64,000 nucleotides of DNA from Singulisphaera sp. GP187. GTDB lineage: Bacteria; Planctomycetota; Planctomycetia; Isosphaerales; Isosphaeraceae. Position numbers and translations under genes: made by a program. The stretch lies in the NCBI RefSeq assembly GCF_900129635.1, contig NZ_FSRB01000001.1:2643501-2707500 (forward strand). Reading direction: 5' to 3'. Position 1 is the stretch's first letter; the number at the start of each line of letters is the position of its first letter. This document shows, piece by piece, positions 9,430 through 18,238 of this stretch. The notes beneath the pieces were generated by a model, which did no database searches, was not told the origin of the DNA, and saw only the letters and a list, made by a program, of their open reading frames with translations.

Positions 9430-9916
9430 TCGCGTACGGACGAAGCCTGTCGGGTGGGTAGATCGGGCCCACCCGATATCGCCCCGAGGGTGAATCGACG
9501 CCCAACGGATTTCATCACGTCTTCCCCCACACATCCACACCCACCAACCCGCGACTCAAACGGCCTGGTGGGCGGCGTCCGAGGAATGGTCAGTTGCGAC
9601 CACTCCCCGACGCGCTCGCGAACCGGTTTCAGCCTGCCGATTCGCGAAGCGGCAGGTTGATGCCAATCGGGCAAGATAAAGCCGTTGCGCCGTGCTCACC
9701 TCACCAAACTTGCCCACGACCGGTTCTCGGATCTCCTTCGGCCGAGAACGAGGACGAAGGCTGATTTCGGGGAGGAAATCGGCTCAAGTCAATCGCCCGA
9801 TTGACCGACAAGTCGCGATTGACGGCCGAAGGCATCGCGCATAGAATCCCGCGCCCAGGGCCGGCGACACGGATCGTTGACCGGTAGGTTTCGTCAGGCG
9901 GAACGGAGGTCGTCGC
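9430..9916. other. Gene-free stretch
   Basis: The 487 bases between two plus-strand genes contain only frames that look like by-products of high GC. The 9700-9916 part should contain the promoter of the following gene. I see no tRNA-like fold or clear terminator. Confidence 0.4.
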
Positions 9917-11116
9917 ATGCACGTAGCGTTGAGTCTCTTCGTCGTAGCTCTCCTCGGAGCAGATTCATCCCCGAACCCGGGGCATCCCCCGATCCAGTAT
10001 CGAGTCAAACTGCTTGAGATGGATGGGTTGAAGTGGCGTGAGTCGATCTACGCCCGACTTCAGCCCGTCTCGCGGCAGGGCTCGTGCTCGATCTGGACGG
10101 CCAATCAGGAACTGATCAAACCCTTGGTGGATCAGGCGAGCCGGGTCTTGATGAGCCCGCAAGTCATGGCGGACCCCGACGCCATGGCGGTCTATTCCCA
10201 GCGGACGACCCGCAAGGTCGCCTCGCAGCTCACGCGGCACGCTGACGGCCCCGTCGACCATGCCCTGGCGGTCGCTTATACCACCGATCACGAGGATCTC
10301 CGTGAGGGCTGCCAGTTCACGATGTCGGGACGAAAACTCGACCAGGGCATGCTCGTGAGGATGGTCGTCGAGGAAACGCGGATCGCCGCAATTCACCAGG
10401 TGAAATTGACCGAGTTCGTCCCCAAGAAAGACGAGCAGGACGAACCGACGACCCTCAGCCCCAAGCTCGATGTGCCGGAAGTCGTCAAAGAGTCGCTCCA
10501 AGGGGAGTGGCTGATCCCCAATGGCGGAGTCCTCGTGGCGAGCCTCGGCGCCCACACGATCGACGACGGCCATGGAAAGGCCGTTGTCCGTGAACGCCTG
10601 ATGCTGGTCGAAGCCAGCCCTGTTGCCACGCGGACCACCGTCGATTTGACGCGGGCGATCGGCCGAAGCTTCACATTCGTGGCACCCGCCCGAGCCCCCA
10701 TGATCCCCATGCCCGGCCGGGTTCCGGACATGCCCAGCCGCTCACTGCCGATGGCCCGCACCGCGGATGGAACGCCCGTCCCACTGCCACCGCTGCCGGA
10801 ATCCCAGGTGCCTCCGACCTCGCTCCCCGGAACCTCCGAGCCGTGCGCCACCCCGCAGACCGCACCCCGACCCAAATCCGAAAGCGACGAAGCGGGCACG
10901 CCTCCCATCAAGGACAACGACATCGAGGCGCCCAAGTCGGTCGACCTCGAATCGCACAAAGCAAGTTATCACCCCGAGCCCAGTGCGACCGGTACGCCTG
11001 GAATTTCGCCCCAAAGCTTCTGGGCCACGATCAAGCCCTACCTGCTCCGTCTCCCGCTCGGCCCGGGAGTCGACATCGAAATCAGCGCGACGGTCAAACC
11101 CTCCACCAAGCCCTAA
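9917..11116 (+). CDS. Secreted protein of unknown function
   Basis: A 399-residue protein with a short signal peptide (MHVALSLFVVALLGADS). Residues 15-230 form a folded region rich in beta segments. One, WLIPNGGVLVASLGAHTIDD, is reminiscent of the amphipathic strands near the end of secretin-like proteins, but the homology is not convincing. Residues 235-365 are Pro/Ser/Thr-rich and probably disordered. The end (LLRLPLGPGVDIEISATVKP) is hydrophobic. It is monocistronic, with a strong intrinsic terminator 50 bases after the stop. Confidence 0.65.
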   Translation: MHVALSLFVVALLGADSSPNPGHPPIQYRVKLLEMDGLKWRESIYARLQPVSRQGSCSIWTANQELIKPLVDQASRVLMSPQVMADPDAMAVYSQRTTRKVASQLTRHADGPVDHALAVAYTTDHEDLREGCQFTMSGRKLDQGMLVRMVVEETRIAAIHQVKLTEFVPKKDEQDEPTTLSPKLDVPEVVKESLQGEWLIPNGGVLVASLGAHTIDDGHGKAVVRERLMLVEASPVATRTTVDLTRAIGRSFTFVAPARAPMIPMPGRVPDMPSRSLPMARTADGTPVPLPPLPESQVPPTSLPGTSEPCATPQTAPRPKSESDEAGTPPIKDNDIEAPKSVDLESHKASYHPEPSATGTPGISPQSFWATIKPYLLRLPLGPGVDIEISATVKPSTKP

Positions 11117-11168
11117 GCCAAGCCGCCGTAACGCCTGACAACGACGAACCCGCCCACGAAACGATCTC

Positions 11169-11210
11169 GGGTGGCAAGGGCCTCATCGGCACCTGCCACC
11201 CTTTTTTTTT
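11169..11210 (+). terminator. Intrinsic terminator of the 9917-11116 gene
   Basis: A perfect 8-bp stem (GGGTGGCA at 11169-11176, TGCCACCC at 11194-11201), with a 17-base loop, is followed by nine T residues at 11202-11210. It sits about 50 bases after the stop codon of the preceding gene. Confidence 0.85.
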
Positions 11211-11373
11211 CAACGATCCGCCAATGGGCTAAAAACCAGTAGGATTTGGGTGTTTCTGCAAAAGGTTTACCCGAAAAGAGTTGCGTCGCTGCGTCGACTG
11301 CAAACCATGACAGGATAACGACTTGCTGCGTCCGCTCTTTTCAGTTGGTTTTTAGCCCATTGGCGGATCGTTG
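11211..11373. mobile_element. MITE-like element with perfect 28-bp terminal inverted repeats
   Basis: CAACGATCCGCC... at 11211-11238 is the exact inverse of 11346-11373, bracketing 107 bases without a coding frame. A second, subterminal inverted pair (GAAAAGAG 11273-11280, CTCTTTTC 11335-11342) lies inside. The element is flanked on the left by T9 and on the right by T8 in the same orientation, as expected for an 8-base target duplication made by insertion into the T-tract of the preceding terminator. Without a transposase the family cannot be named. An unusual long hairpin is the alternative reading. Confidence 0.6.
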
Positions 11374-11650
11374 TTTTTTTTGCATGGCTTCACGGCCTCG
11401 TCGCCGTCTGATTCTCCATCCTCCCGGTGCAACGATTTTCTCACCCACCCACGAGACAGAGCAGGACTTCGAGCGTTCGTGAACCGTCCGTCTCCGCGAA
11501 GCGACGCCTCGGACTTCGCCCGCGAGCGTGGGGGGCTTACAATGAGACCCGGCGATCGTTCATTGCGTCTGGGCGGACTTGTCTCCTTTCCGAGGAAGAC
11601 CGCCTCGGACCCGTTCCTGCCGCACACCAGACTCGTACAGGGATATGCTC

Positions 11651-12766
11651 ATGCCCGACCCCCGCTGGGAGGCTCTCGCCGACATCCTGATCGGCCACTC
11701 GACTCGGCTCGAAAAAGGGCAAGTCCTGCTCATCGAGTGTTTCGATCTCGACGATAGCACCCTGCCCCGGCTCCTCGTCCAGAAAGCCGCGAGAAAAGGC
11801 GCCTTTCCCCTGGTTGAGACCAAGGACACGCGGATCATTCGCGAGCTCATCAAGAACGCTTCGGAGGGGCAGATGCGTGCCCTGGGCGACTTCGAGCTGC
11901 ACCGAATGAGCCAGGTTCACGCCTACATCGGTCTCCGAGGCGCGCGGAACATCAACGAGATGTCCGACGTGCAGGGGGAAAAGATGAACCTCTACAACAC
12001 GCACTACCTCAAGCCGGTCCACTTCGAGTGCCGGATCAAGCAAACGAAATGGTGCGTCCTCCGGCTCCCCAACTCGAGCATGGCCCAGCAGGCCGGGATG
12101 AGTACCGAGGCGTTTGAGAACTTCTATTTTGATGTCTGCAACCTCGACTATCCTCGACTCGCGAAGGCGCTGAGGCCGCTGGTCGAACGCATGACCAAGG
12201 CACGAGAGGTTCATATCAAGGCGCCGGAGACGGACCTGCGGTTCTCGATCGAAGGGATCCCGGTCATCCCTTGCTCGGGCGAGATGAATATCCCCGACGG
12301 CGAGGTCTTCACCGCCCCCGTACGCAACTCGGTTCAAGGTCACGTTCGCTTCAATACGCCGACGATCTACCAAGGTTCCTCGTTCGACGGCGTCCGGCTC
12401 GACTTCCGGGACGGGCGGATTGTCGAGGCGCACTGCACTGGGGGCGATGTCAAGAAGCTGCGGCGGATCTTCGAGACTGACGAAGGAGCCTCCTTCATCG
12501 GCGAATGGTCGATCGGGTGCAACCCGAGGATCCTCCATCCGATGCGGGACATCCTCTTCGACGAGAAGATCGCCGGCAGCTTTCACTTCACCCCCGGCAA
12601 CGCGTATGATGAGGCAGACAACGGCAATCGTTCGAAGATTCACTGGGATCTCGTGCAAATCCAACGATCCGACTATGGGGGCGGGAGCATCGCATTCGAC
12701 GGCGAGCCGATCCGGGTCGACGGCCGATTCATCCCCGAGGATCTCCAGGCACTCGATCCTGAATAA
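11651..12766 (+). CDS. M29-family aminopeptidase (AmpS/AmpT type)
   Basis: Metal-dependent aminopeptidase of the thermophilic M29 family, 371 residues, cytoplasmic. Expected metal-ligand segments are present in order: CSGEMNIPDGEVFTAP, FETDEGASFIGEWSIG, GSFHFTPGNAYDEADN and SKIHWDLV, giving the Glu, Glu, His, His and Asp set. The ATG at 11651 is preceded by AGGGA at a good distance; upstream codons in the same frame (11579, 11645) are less well placed. A coiled-coil gene follows 41 bases downstream. Peptide specificity is not predictable. Confidence 0.9.
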   Translation: MPDPRWEALADILIGHSTRLEKGQVLLIECFDLDDSTLPRLLVQKAARKGAFPLVETKDTRIIRELIKNASEGQMRALGDFELHRMSQVHAYIGLRGARNINEMSDVQGEKMNLYNTHYLKPVHFECRIKQTKWCVLRLPNSSMAQQAGMSTEAFENFYFDVCNLDYPRLAKALRPLVERMTKAREVHIKAPETDLRFSIEGIPVIPCSGEMNIPDGEVFTAPVRNSVQGHVRFNTPTIYQGSSFDGVRLDFRDGRIVEAHCTGGDVKKLRRIFETDEGASFIGEWSIGCNPRILHPMRDILFDEKIAGSFHFTPGNAYDEADNGNRSKIHWDLVQIQRSDYGGGSIAFDGEPIRVDGRFIPEDLQALDPE

Positions 12767-12807
12767 TTGACGAGGAACGTGCCCCGAACCCACGAGAGAA
12801 GCGCTCC

Positions 12808-13635
12808 ATGCTCACGACTCTCCTCCTCGCGCTGGCCCTGATCGGCCAGACCAAGAGCGACCCTGACCAGTTCCCGCTCGCCCTGCACCGGAGCATGGAG
12901 ATCGACGACCTCGACCGCGAAATCCAGCGGTTGCACGATACCGTCCTGCTCAAGCGCGCCCAGTTGGTCAGCACCAAACGCCTATCGCAACGCGGGCTGG
13001 TGAGCCGGGCCGACCTCGAACGGGAATCGGCCTCGCTACGCTACGAGGAAGCCCACGAGGCGGAATCGACCGCCTATCGGAATTTGAAGATCTACGAGCG
13101 CGACGTGATGGGCCGTGTCATCTCGGCCGACGAGGTCAAGGCGTACTCGCTCCTGCTCGACTGGGTCAAAAAACAGGCGACCATGGCCCAGGTCGACCTC
13201 GATTTTCGCGACTACACCCTCAAGCAGACTCGCGTTCTCTTCCAGCGAAAGGCGATCAGCCGACAAGAGCTCGACGACGCGGAACAGGCCTTCAACACCG
13301 CTCAGGCAAGCCTGGCCCTCAGCAAGTCGCGCGAGGCGCAAATCGTCATGGAACTCGCCGCGCGTCGAGGGGAAAAGTCGTACGACTCCGTGGAGTATCA
13401 GCGACTCAAAGGTTCTTACCTCAAGGCGCGGATCCAGTATTTCGAGGTCGTGACGGCCGGCTCCAAGAGCCAGTTGACGATCGCCCAACAGCGCTCGGCT
13501 CGCGGCCTGATCGCGACTGAGGACGTCGCCCTGTTCCAGAGGGCCGTCGATGACGCCGAGGCCGCCCTGGCCGCTGAGCGAAAGAAGCTGGAAGAGAACG
13601 AGTCCGACCCGGTTCAACCCGCGACGACGAACTGA
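12808..13635 (+). CDS. Exported coiled-coil protein with TolC/HlyD-like hairpin tips
   Basis: A 275-residue protein with a signal peptide (MLTTLLLALALIG) and otherwise almost entirely alpha-helical, heptad-rich sequence. Three helix-turn-helix tips resemble those of outer-membrane efflux and membrane-fusion proteins: RLSQRGLVSRADLERE, LFQRKAISRQELDDAEQAF and RSARGLIATEDVALFQRA. It has no beta-barrel or lipoyl domain, so it is neither a TolC nor a complete HlyD protein. A periplasmic structural or scaffolding role is inferred. It lies directly after the aminopeptidase gene, possibly in the same transcript. Confidence 0.6.
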   Translation: MLTTLLLALALIGQTKSDPDQFPLALHRSMEIDDLDREIQRLHDTVLLKRAQLVSTKRLSQRGLVSRADLERESASLRYEEAHEAESTAYRNLKIYERDVMGRVISADEVKAYSLLLDWVKKQATMAQVDLDFRDYTLKQTRVLFQRKAISRQELDDAEQAFNTAQASLALSKSREAQIVMELAARRGEKSYDSVEYQRLKGSYLKARIQYFEVVTAGSKSQLTIAQQRSARGLIATEDVALFQRAVDDAEAALAAERKKLEENESDPVQPATTN

Positions 13636-13709
13636 TCAGCGACCAAGTCTCGTCGGCCGGGCCGATGCTTCGCCCGGCCGTCGAGTCGTCGCCAGCTCCA
13701 CGGCTTCCC

Positions 13710-14540
13710 TCATTCGTGCGTTTCGCCCTTGCCGAGCGAATTCTCGCGGGCGCGACCATTCTTGCCTCGGCGTTGGGTCTCGATGCCTTCGATGAGGCGC
13801 TCGACTTCCGCGGTGAATTGACCGTGGGATCGGAGCAACTCGGCCGCCTGGGGAAGCCGCATCTTGCCAAGATAGATCAGTCGGTAGGCTTCTTCCAGGG
13901 CCGCGATCGCGTCCTTGGGGAGTCCCTTTCTCCTCAGGGCCGACGCATTGACGCGACGAACCTTGGAGGGGATCCCGTCCGCCCGCATATACCGAGGGAC
14001 GTCCTGGGTCGCCTTCGACTTCATCCCGACGAAGCTGTAGGCGCCGATCGTCACGTTATGAATGATGGCCACCCCGACGGCAAACCCGGCGTGGTCTTCG
14101 ACGTGGACATGGCCGCCGAGCATCGTCCATTCGCCGAGCGTGATGTCGTCCCCTAACTTGCAGTCGTGGGCCACATGCGCCGAGGCCAGCAACGTGTTCC
14201 GGCTGCCGATCCGCGTGAGTCCGTCCTCTTTCTCGGAGGCGCGGTGGATCGTCACCCCATGGCCCAGGAGGTTGCAATCGCCGATTTCCACGCGGGTGGG
14301 ACTGCCGCGATAGGAAACGTCCTGCGGGACGTCGCCGATCGAGACAAACGGACCGATCCGATTGAACTCACCGATGGTCACTCGGCCTGAGATGCAGACG
14401 TTGGCGGACAGGCGGGTCCCGCGGCCGATCCGGACTTCGGGCCCAATGACGCAAAAGGGACCGACCTCGACGTCGTCGGCCAATTCAGCGCGAGGATCGA
14501 CATAAGCTCTGGGTGCGATGATGGTCGTCACGTTCGGCAT
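13710..14540 (-). CDS. lpxA: Acyl-ACP--UDP-N-acetylglucosamine O-acyltransferase (LpxA-like)
   Basis: First acylation step of lipid A synthesis, or a close relative. The 276-residue protein has a left-handed beta-helix of hexapeptide repeats from the N-terminus (VEVGPFCVIGPEVRIGRGTRL and onward), including the catalytic region SAHVAHDCKLGDD, whose His corresponds to His125 of E. coli LpxA. A helical C-terminal domain (about 200-276) follows. ATG at 14540 is preferred, after AAGGG, giving MPNVTTIIAPRAYVDP. The window lacks lpxC, lpxD and fabZ next to it, and the middle of the helix (GEWTMLGGHVHVEDH) departs from the E. coli pattern, so a UDP-sugar acyltransferase of altered specificity is possible. 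Confidence 0.8.
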   Translation of the reverse strand: MPNVTTIIAPRAYVDPRAELADDVEVGPFCVIGPEVRIGRGTRLSANVCISGRVTIGEFNRIGPFVSIGDVPQDVSYRGSPTRVEIGDCNLLGHGVTIHRASEKEDGLTRIGSRNTLLASAHVAHDCKLGDDITLGEWTMLGGHVHVEDHAGFAVGVAIIHNVTIGAYSFVGMKSKATQDVPRYMRADGIPSKVRRVNASALRRKGLPKDAIAALEEAYRLIYLGKMRLPQAAELLRSHGQFTAEVERLIEGIETQRRGKNGRARENSLGKGETHE

Positions 14541-14865
14541 CCCCAATCCCTTGAGGTCCGTGGGATCGGCCTCAACGCCTATTGCATAGGCGTGGCGACC
14601 GCCACGTTCGTCCGCTCGGACGACCTCGGTAAAGGAGCCGATCCAATGCCCCGCCGAGTTCTCTCCCGAGAGCATACACCCTAAACGACGCCCCGTACCA
14701 GGGTCGAGTCATTTGGTTCTTTTACCAGGCCACGCACCGCGCACACAGATTCGAGCGCCGCGTTCGACCCGGCTTGGCGAAATCCTGGGTCTCTGCTACC
14801 ATCCCGCACCCTCTTGAGAGGGCCGCGGGCGCCTTACTCGCTTCGAGATTGTTGGAGTCGGTTCC

Positions 14866-15513
14866 ATGCTCCCTCACCGGATTTGGCGTCGCCGCTTGCT
14901 CGCGGGGGCGTTGCTCATCGTGGCCTGTCACCAGATCTGGCGCCATGGCCAGGACTACGTGTTCATCGACAAATTCGCAGTCGTTGTACCGGGGCGGATT
15001 TACCGCGGCGCCTGGCAGCAAGACTGGCCCATGCACAGGCTTGTGCGTGACTATCAGATCAAGACAGTCGTGGCGCTTGCCCATCCTCCCGAGAGCCCCT
15101 TGGTCGCCAAGGAGAAGGCCCTCGCCGACGAGTTGGGATTCCGCTGGATCCATATCCCGATCGTCGATCGCCGCGCCACGGGCGTCTCGCGTTCCTTGCT
15201 CGATAGCCTCGAAAAAGCCGCCGACGAATTGGCCGCCCCCGAGAACCAGCCCGTCTACTTCCACTGCCATCACGGCATCAACCGGGCCTCAATGGTTCAG
15301 ATCGCATACCGAACGCTCCACTGTGGTTGGACGCTGGAGCGCGCGACCGAGGAGATCTCGCGGAGCTTCGGTTTGAAAGAGGTCGCCCACGGCCCCGACT
15401 ACCGACAGATGACGGCGTTTTACAATGAGCGGGTCCTGCCCCGCCGCCAGACCCGGCTCAACCAACGCGCCCCGGATGGTCTCTCACTTCGCACCTTGAT
15501 CTCAGGGAATTAG
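14866..15513 (+). CDS. Membrane-anchored dual-specificity/tyrosine phosphatase-like protein
   Basis: A 215-residue protein. One N-terminal hydrophobic segment (about residues 9-25, RRLLAGALLIVACHQIW) probably anchors it in the membrane. The phosphatase signature HCHHGINR follows (C134 nucleophile, R140), with a candidate general acid D101 in IPIVDRR. It resembles the DSP group that includes Siw14- and DSP8-like enzymes, acting on phosphoproteins or inositol phosphates. GGAG lies eight bases before the start. It stands alone. Confidence 0.8.
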   Translation: MLPHRIWRRRLLAGALLIVACHQIWRHGQDYVFIDKFAVVVPGRIYRGAWQQDWPMHRLVRDYQIKTVVALAHPPESPLVAKEKALADELGFRWIHIPIVDRRATGVSRSLLDSLEKAADELAAPENQPVYFHCHHGINRASMVQIAYRTLHCGWTLERATEEISRSFGLKEVAHGPDYRQMTAFYNERVLPRRQTRLNQRAPDGLSLRTLISGN

Positions 15514-15621
15514 CGCGGTGCCCCTGGGGGTGATCGTCCCATCGCCTTTCGATCCATAACGCGGCGCGGATACCAGTCCCCCAGAGGAACGAGGAGAGGA
15601 CGCCCGGTGGGCACGGTCCTG

Positions 15622-16617
15622 TCAACGCCCCTCGGTCGGACGGCTCTCGGCGCGTGTTCCCTTCGCGCCGAGCGTTGCCAGCGAGGCTGGATTTGCAGTC
15701 GGTTCCGAGAGCGAGGCCGCGAAACCCGCGATATCACGGTCGCTCAGCGGCGCGACCGTCGCGGCGAACTTCGTGTCGATCGCATTGACGACCATCTGGG
15801 CCATGAGCCCCTGCCCCATCGTCCCGAAATGGCGCTGGTCGGCCAGAAAGAGATGATGGAGGTCATTCCCCGATTGGAGCCGGTCGAGTCTCCGGCCTCC
15901 GATCAAGGCGTGGTCACGGCTGAACCGATTGGCGATCTTCGCCGCCACATCGAAGTCGGCAACCGCAACCCTCGGTTGGATCAGGGCGAGAGACCGGATC
16001 TGGGTGTTATAGGCGTTGAGCGCGGCGGAATAACGATCCAGCAGCTCAACCGACAGTCCTCGATCGCGGACGGCCCCCCGGATCATCGGCAGGTCCCTGA
16101 TATCCGGGACCGTGACGGCGACGACGTTGACTTGCCGGTTTGCGTTGAGAATCGTCTCCAGGGCGACCCGATAGTTGGCCAGAGCCCGGGGCAACACCTC
16201 GCCCAGCGCGGTCGCGGGATTGGCGGAGACGAGCGCATGAATGAAGTCATTCCCGCCCACGAAGATCACGACCAGCGAAACTTCCCCCGCGGCCACCTGG
16301 GTGGCCAATCCGGTATGCTGCCCGGCGGCAAGGAGATCCACGGTCGTCGCATCACTCTGGGCCCAGTTGAACTCGTAGCCCTGGTTCCGCGGTTGGCCAC
16401 GGCTGATCGTACTGAACTGGCCGAAATTGAGACCACGGGTCGCGGCAAGAATCTCCACCCAGTTGCGGCTGCTCATTCGGTCCGGAGAGTAGAATTGATA
16501 TTCATCTGAATAGCTGTCGCCGAGGACCCCGATTCCGGTAAACTCGCCTGCTGGAACCGCCGAGCCTGGCATCAATGCCAAGATCGACGCCAGAATTCCC
16601 TCCTTCAGCCCCCGCAT
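15622..16617 (-). CDS. Secreted SGNH/GDSL-type hydrolase
   Basis: A lipase- or esterase-like enzyme of 331 residues with a signal peptide (ASILALMPGSAVPAGEF). The SGNH blocks are visible: GVLGDSYSDEYQFY (block I, nucleophile Ser), VVIFVGGNDFIHAL (block III, Asn), and a C-terminal DLHHLFLADQRHFG holding the Asp/His pair. The gap between blocks II and III and the C-terminal tail, rich in small residues, are usual for exported members. Start taken at 16617, with GGGAG upstream; 16623 is an alternative. The natural substrate is unknown. Confidence 0.8.
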   Translation of the reverse strand: MRGLKEGILASILALMPGSAVPAGEFTGIGVLGDSYSDEYQFYSPDRMSSRNWVEILAATRGLNFGQFSTISRGQPRNQGYEFNWAQSDATTVDLLAAGQHTGLATQVAAGEVSLVVIFVGGNDFIHALVSANPATALGEVLPRALANYRVALETILNANRQVNVVAVTVPDIRDLPMIRGAVRDRGLSVELLDRYSAALNAYNTQIRSLALIQPRVAVADFDVAAKIANRFSRDHALIGGRRLDRLQSGNDLHHLFLADQRHFGTMGQGLMAQMVVNAIDTKFAATVAPLSDRDIAGFAASLSEPTANPASLATLGAKGTRAESRPTEGR

Positions 16618-17210
16618 TGCCATACACTCCCGGTGGATACATCATAGGTGGTGATCGATTGAGTGCGCCGTAAACGGCTCGTCAATCGATGATGCGCTCA
16701 TTCCTCCCTGGAGCATTGGACTGCGCAAAAGTTCCGAGTCACAAACCTCGTCAACCGCCGTCAAAGTGGCATGGCGTGGCGAAATCGGATTGGCAACTCG
16801 GAAACAGGTTGATCCACAACCTTCTTCATGAACCAGAACCAGGACAATTACGTCCGAAAGTTGTCCTGTGACGTCGAAAACTTTAGCTCCAATTTTGGAA
16901 AAACTAAAGCTTCTTCGGCGTTTCGACGAGGGAAAATCGTCCTCTTTGCAGGCTTGTAGGGGTAAGGAGGGTTGCAACGACGAAAGTTGGCCTGAAAAGG
17001 ACTTACATTCGTCGACTTCGGCGCTGGCGCCACGGCATGGTGGGGCCGGTAACCCCTTGCAACGCCTTATCCAGTGTCATTAAGTTCACCTTCAGTGTAG
17101 GATTTCGGCAACAGACGGCGTGAGAACGTGGGCTACAATGCTCGTAGCCGGAGGAATCAGACGAAAGGGAATGACTGATCGGCTGGGCATTCCTTCCGAG
17201 GAGTCGATTG
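16618..17210. other. Gene-free stretch between divergent genes
   Basis: The 593 bases are less GC-rich than the flanks, notably 16850-16960 (aaaactttagctccaattttgg). The short frames here are not convincing. It should carry the promoters of the SGNH hydrolase and of the PilZ gene. Confidence 0.4.
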
Positions 17211-17621
17211 ATGAATGACAACCTGCTCGGTTTCCTCAAATCCCGACCTCGCGCGGTGGGTGATGCATTTCGGACCAATCCGCGCCACCAATCGCGACGG
17301 CGGGCGATGGTCTCGTGGCAGCAAGGACGAGAGACCCGCACGGTCAAGGCACGCCTGATCGATATCAGTCGAATGGGCGCGGCGCTGACCTCGTCGACTT
17401 CGCCGCCCACCGCGGCGTTTGTCCGGATCCGCCTTGTTGGGTCCACTCCGACCCCTTGGATCGAAGGGGATGTGGTCGGCATCGAGCCGACGGATGGAAC
17501 CTACCGGATCCGGATCAAATTCCGCGAGCCTTGCCCAACAATCATGATCAAGTCGGCCGTGCTCGCGCCCCACACCAGCGACGAGAAAACGACTCGGCCG
17601 ACCAGCTCGGAGCAACCCTGA
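17211..17621 (+). CDS. PilZ-domain protein
   Basis: A 136-residue protein matching the single-domain PilZ pattern: an RR-containing N-terminal motif (NPRHQSRRRAMVSW), then ARLIDISRMGAAL (the D/NxSxxG motif), then a beta-barrel (IRLVGSTPTPWIEGDVVGIE, YRIRIKFREP). PilZ domains often bind cyclic di-GMP through these two motifs, both present here, although the first is not a perfect RxxxR. ATG at 17211 follows GAGGAG. A GC-rich hairpin follows the stop at 17655-17688. No diguanylate cyclase or flagellar gene is near. Confidence 0.75.
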   Translation: MNDNLLGFLKSRPRAVGDAFRTNPRHQSRRRAMVSWQQGRETRTVKARLIDISRMGAALTSSTSPPTAAFVRIRLVGSTPTPWIEGDVVGIEPTDGTYRIRIKFREPCPTIMIKSAVLAPHTSDEKTTRPTSSEQP

Positions 17622-17654
17622 ACGATGCGCGCGGATCATGAGCCCCCACGAATA

Positions 17655-17688
17655 AGCCCGGGCCGCTCTCTGGAGAACGGCCCGGGCT
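17655..17688 (+). terminator. GC-rich hairpin after the PilZ gene
   Basis: A perfect 11-bp stem, AGCCCGGGCCG with CGGCCCGGGCT, and a 12-base loop lie 33 bases after the stop. No T-run follows, so it may stabilise a 3' end or act with another factor rather than as a classical intrinsic terminator. Confidence 0.55.
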
Positions 17689-17766
17689 CACTCAAGCAGG
17701 CTCGATCAAGCGTAGGAATGCGAGTCAACGTCGGACTCGCCCGCAACGACCCTACATCCCCACTTC

Positions 17767-17949
17767 ATGGTGGTGGGGTCTTTCGGACTTTCCCTCGGGC
17801 TCGTCACTGGTCAGGCTGAGAAAGCCCAACTCGTCGCCACGATCGGCGAGACTTTGTTCAAGGTCGCAGAGTCCAAGGCAGGCAAGATCATTGGGGAGAT
17901 CACTGACCCAAAGGTCATTGACTTCGTTCGGGGAGAGTGGCACGCGTGA
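17767..17949 (+). CDS. Possible small protein of 60 residues
   Basis: This is the only frame with protein-like composition in the 17.6-18.2 kb gap: MVVGSFGLSLGLVTGQAEK, then AESKAGKIIGEITDPKVID and a short end, with moderate third-position GC bias. There is no clear ribosome site and I recognise no family. The opposite strand is also open over much of it. Treat as tentative. Confidence 0.25.
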   Translation: MVVGSFGLSLGLVTGQAEKAQLVATIGETLFKVAESKAGKIIGEITDPKVIDFVRGEWHA

Positions 17950-18238
17950 CGCGGTGTCGTCCGGCTGGCCGAGACGCGTCTTCTCTTGTTCGGTTGGGAC
18001 GTGATGGTGTTGCATCGGTGCTCCCTGGTCGCGCTGGACGACCGTTGGGCCGAGGAACCTACCTCCGTCAACCAATAAGCCGACGGAGCGCGAGTCCTCC
18101 ACTTCATTCTACGTTCACCAGCATCCGCCGGGCCAGATTCCTTCTCGAGAAACGCGGGACGTTATGGATGCGCAGCCCGAGGGTCGCGATTCTCGGCGCG
18201 GAGCGGCCAGTTGGCCCGCCCCGCGCGAGACTTACCGC
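17950..18238. other. Spacer with no supported gene
   Basis: I see no convincing coding frame, repeat or RNA structure between the tentative small frame and the 3' end of ilvD. Confidence 0.4.

Noticed and set aside
8302-9540. 412-residue minus-strand frame
   Set aside because: Antisense to the MBL hydrolase, whose metal motifs are unambiguous.
11211-11381. Inverted repeat plus T8 read as an ordinary intrinsic terminator
   Set aside because: A complete terminator already lies at 11169-11210, and a 28-bp stem with a 107-base loop is not typical. A mobile element explains both T-runs better.
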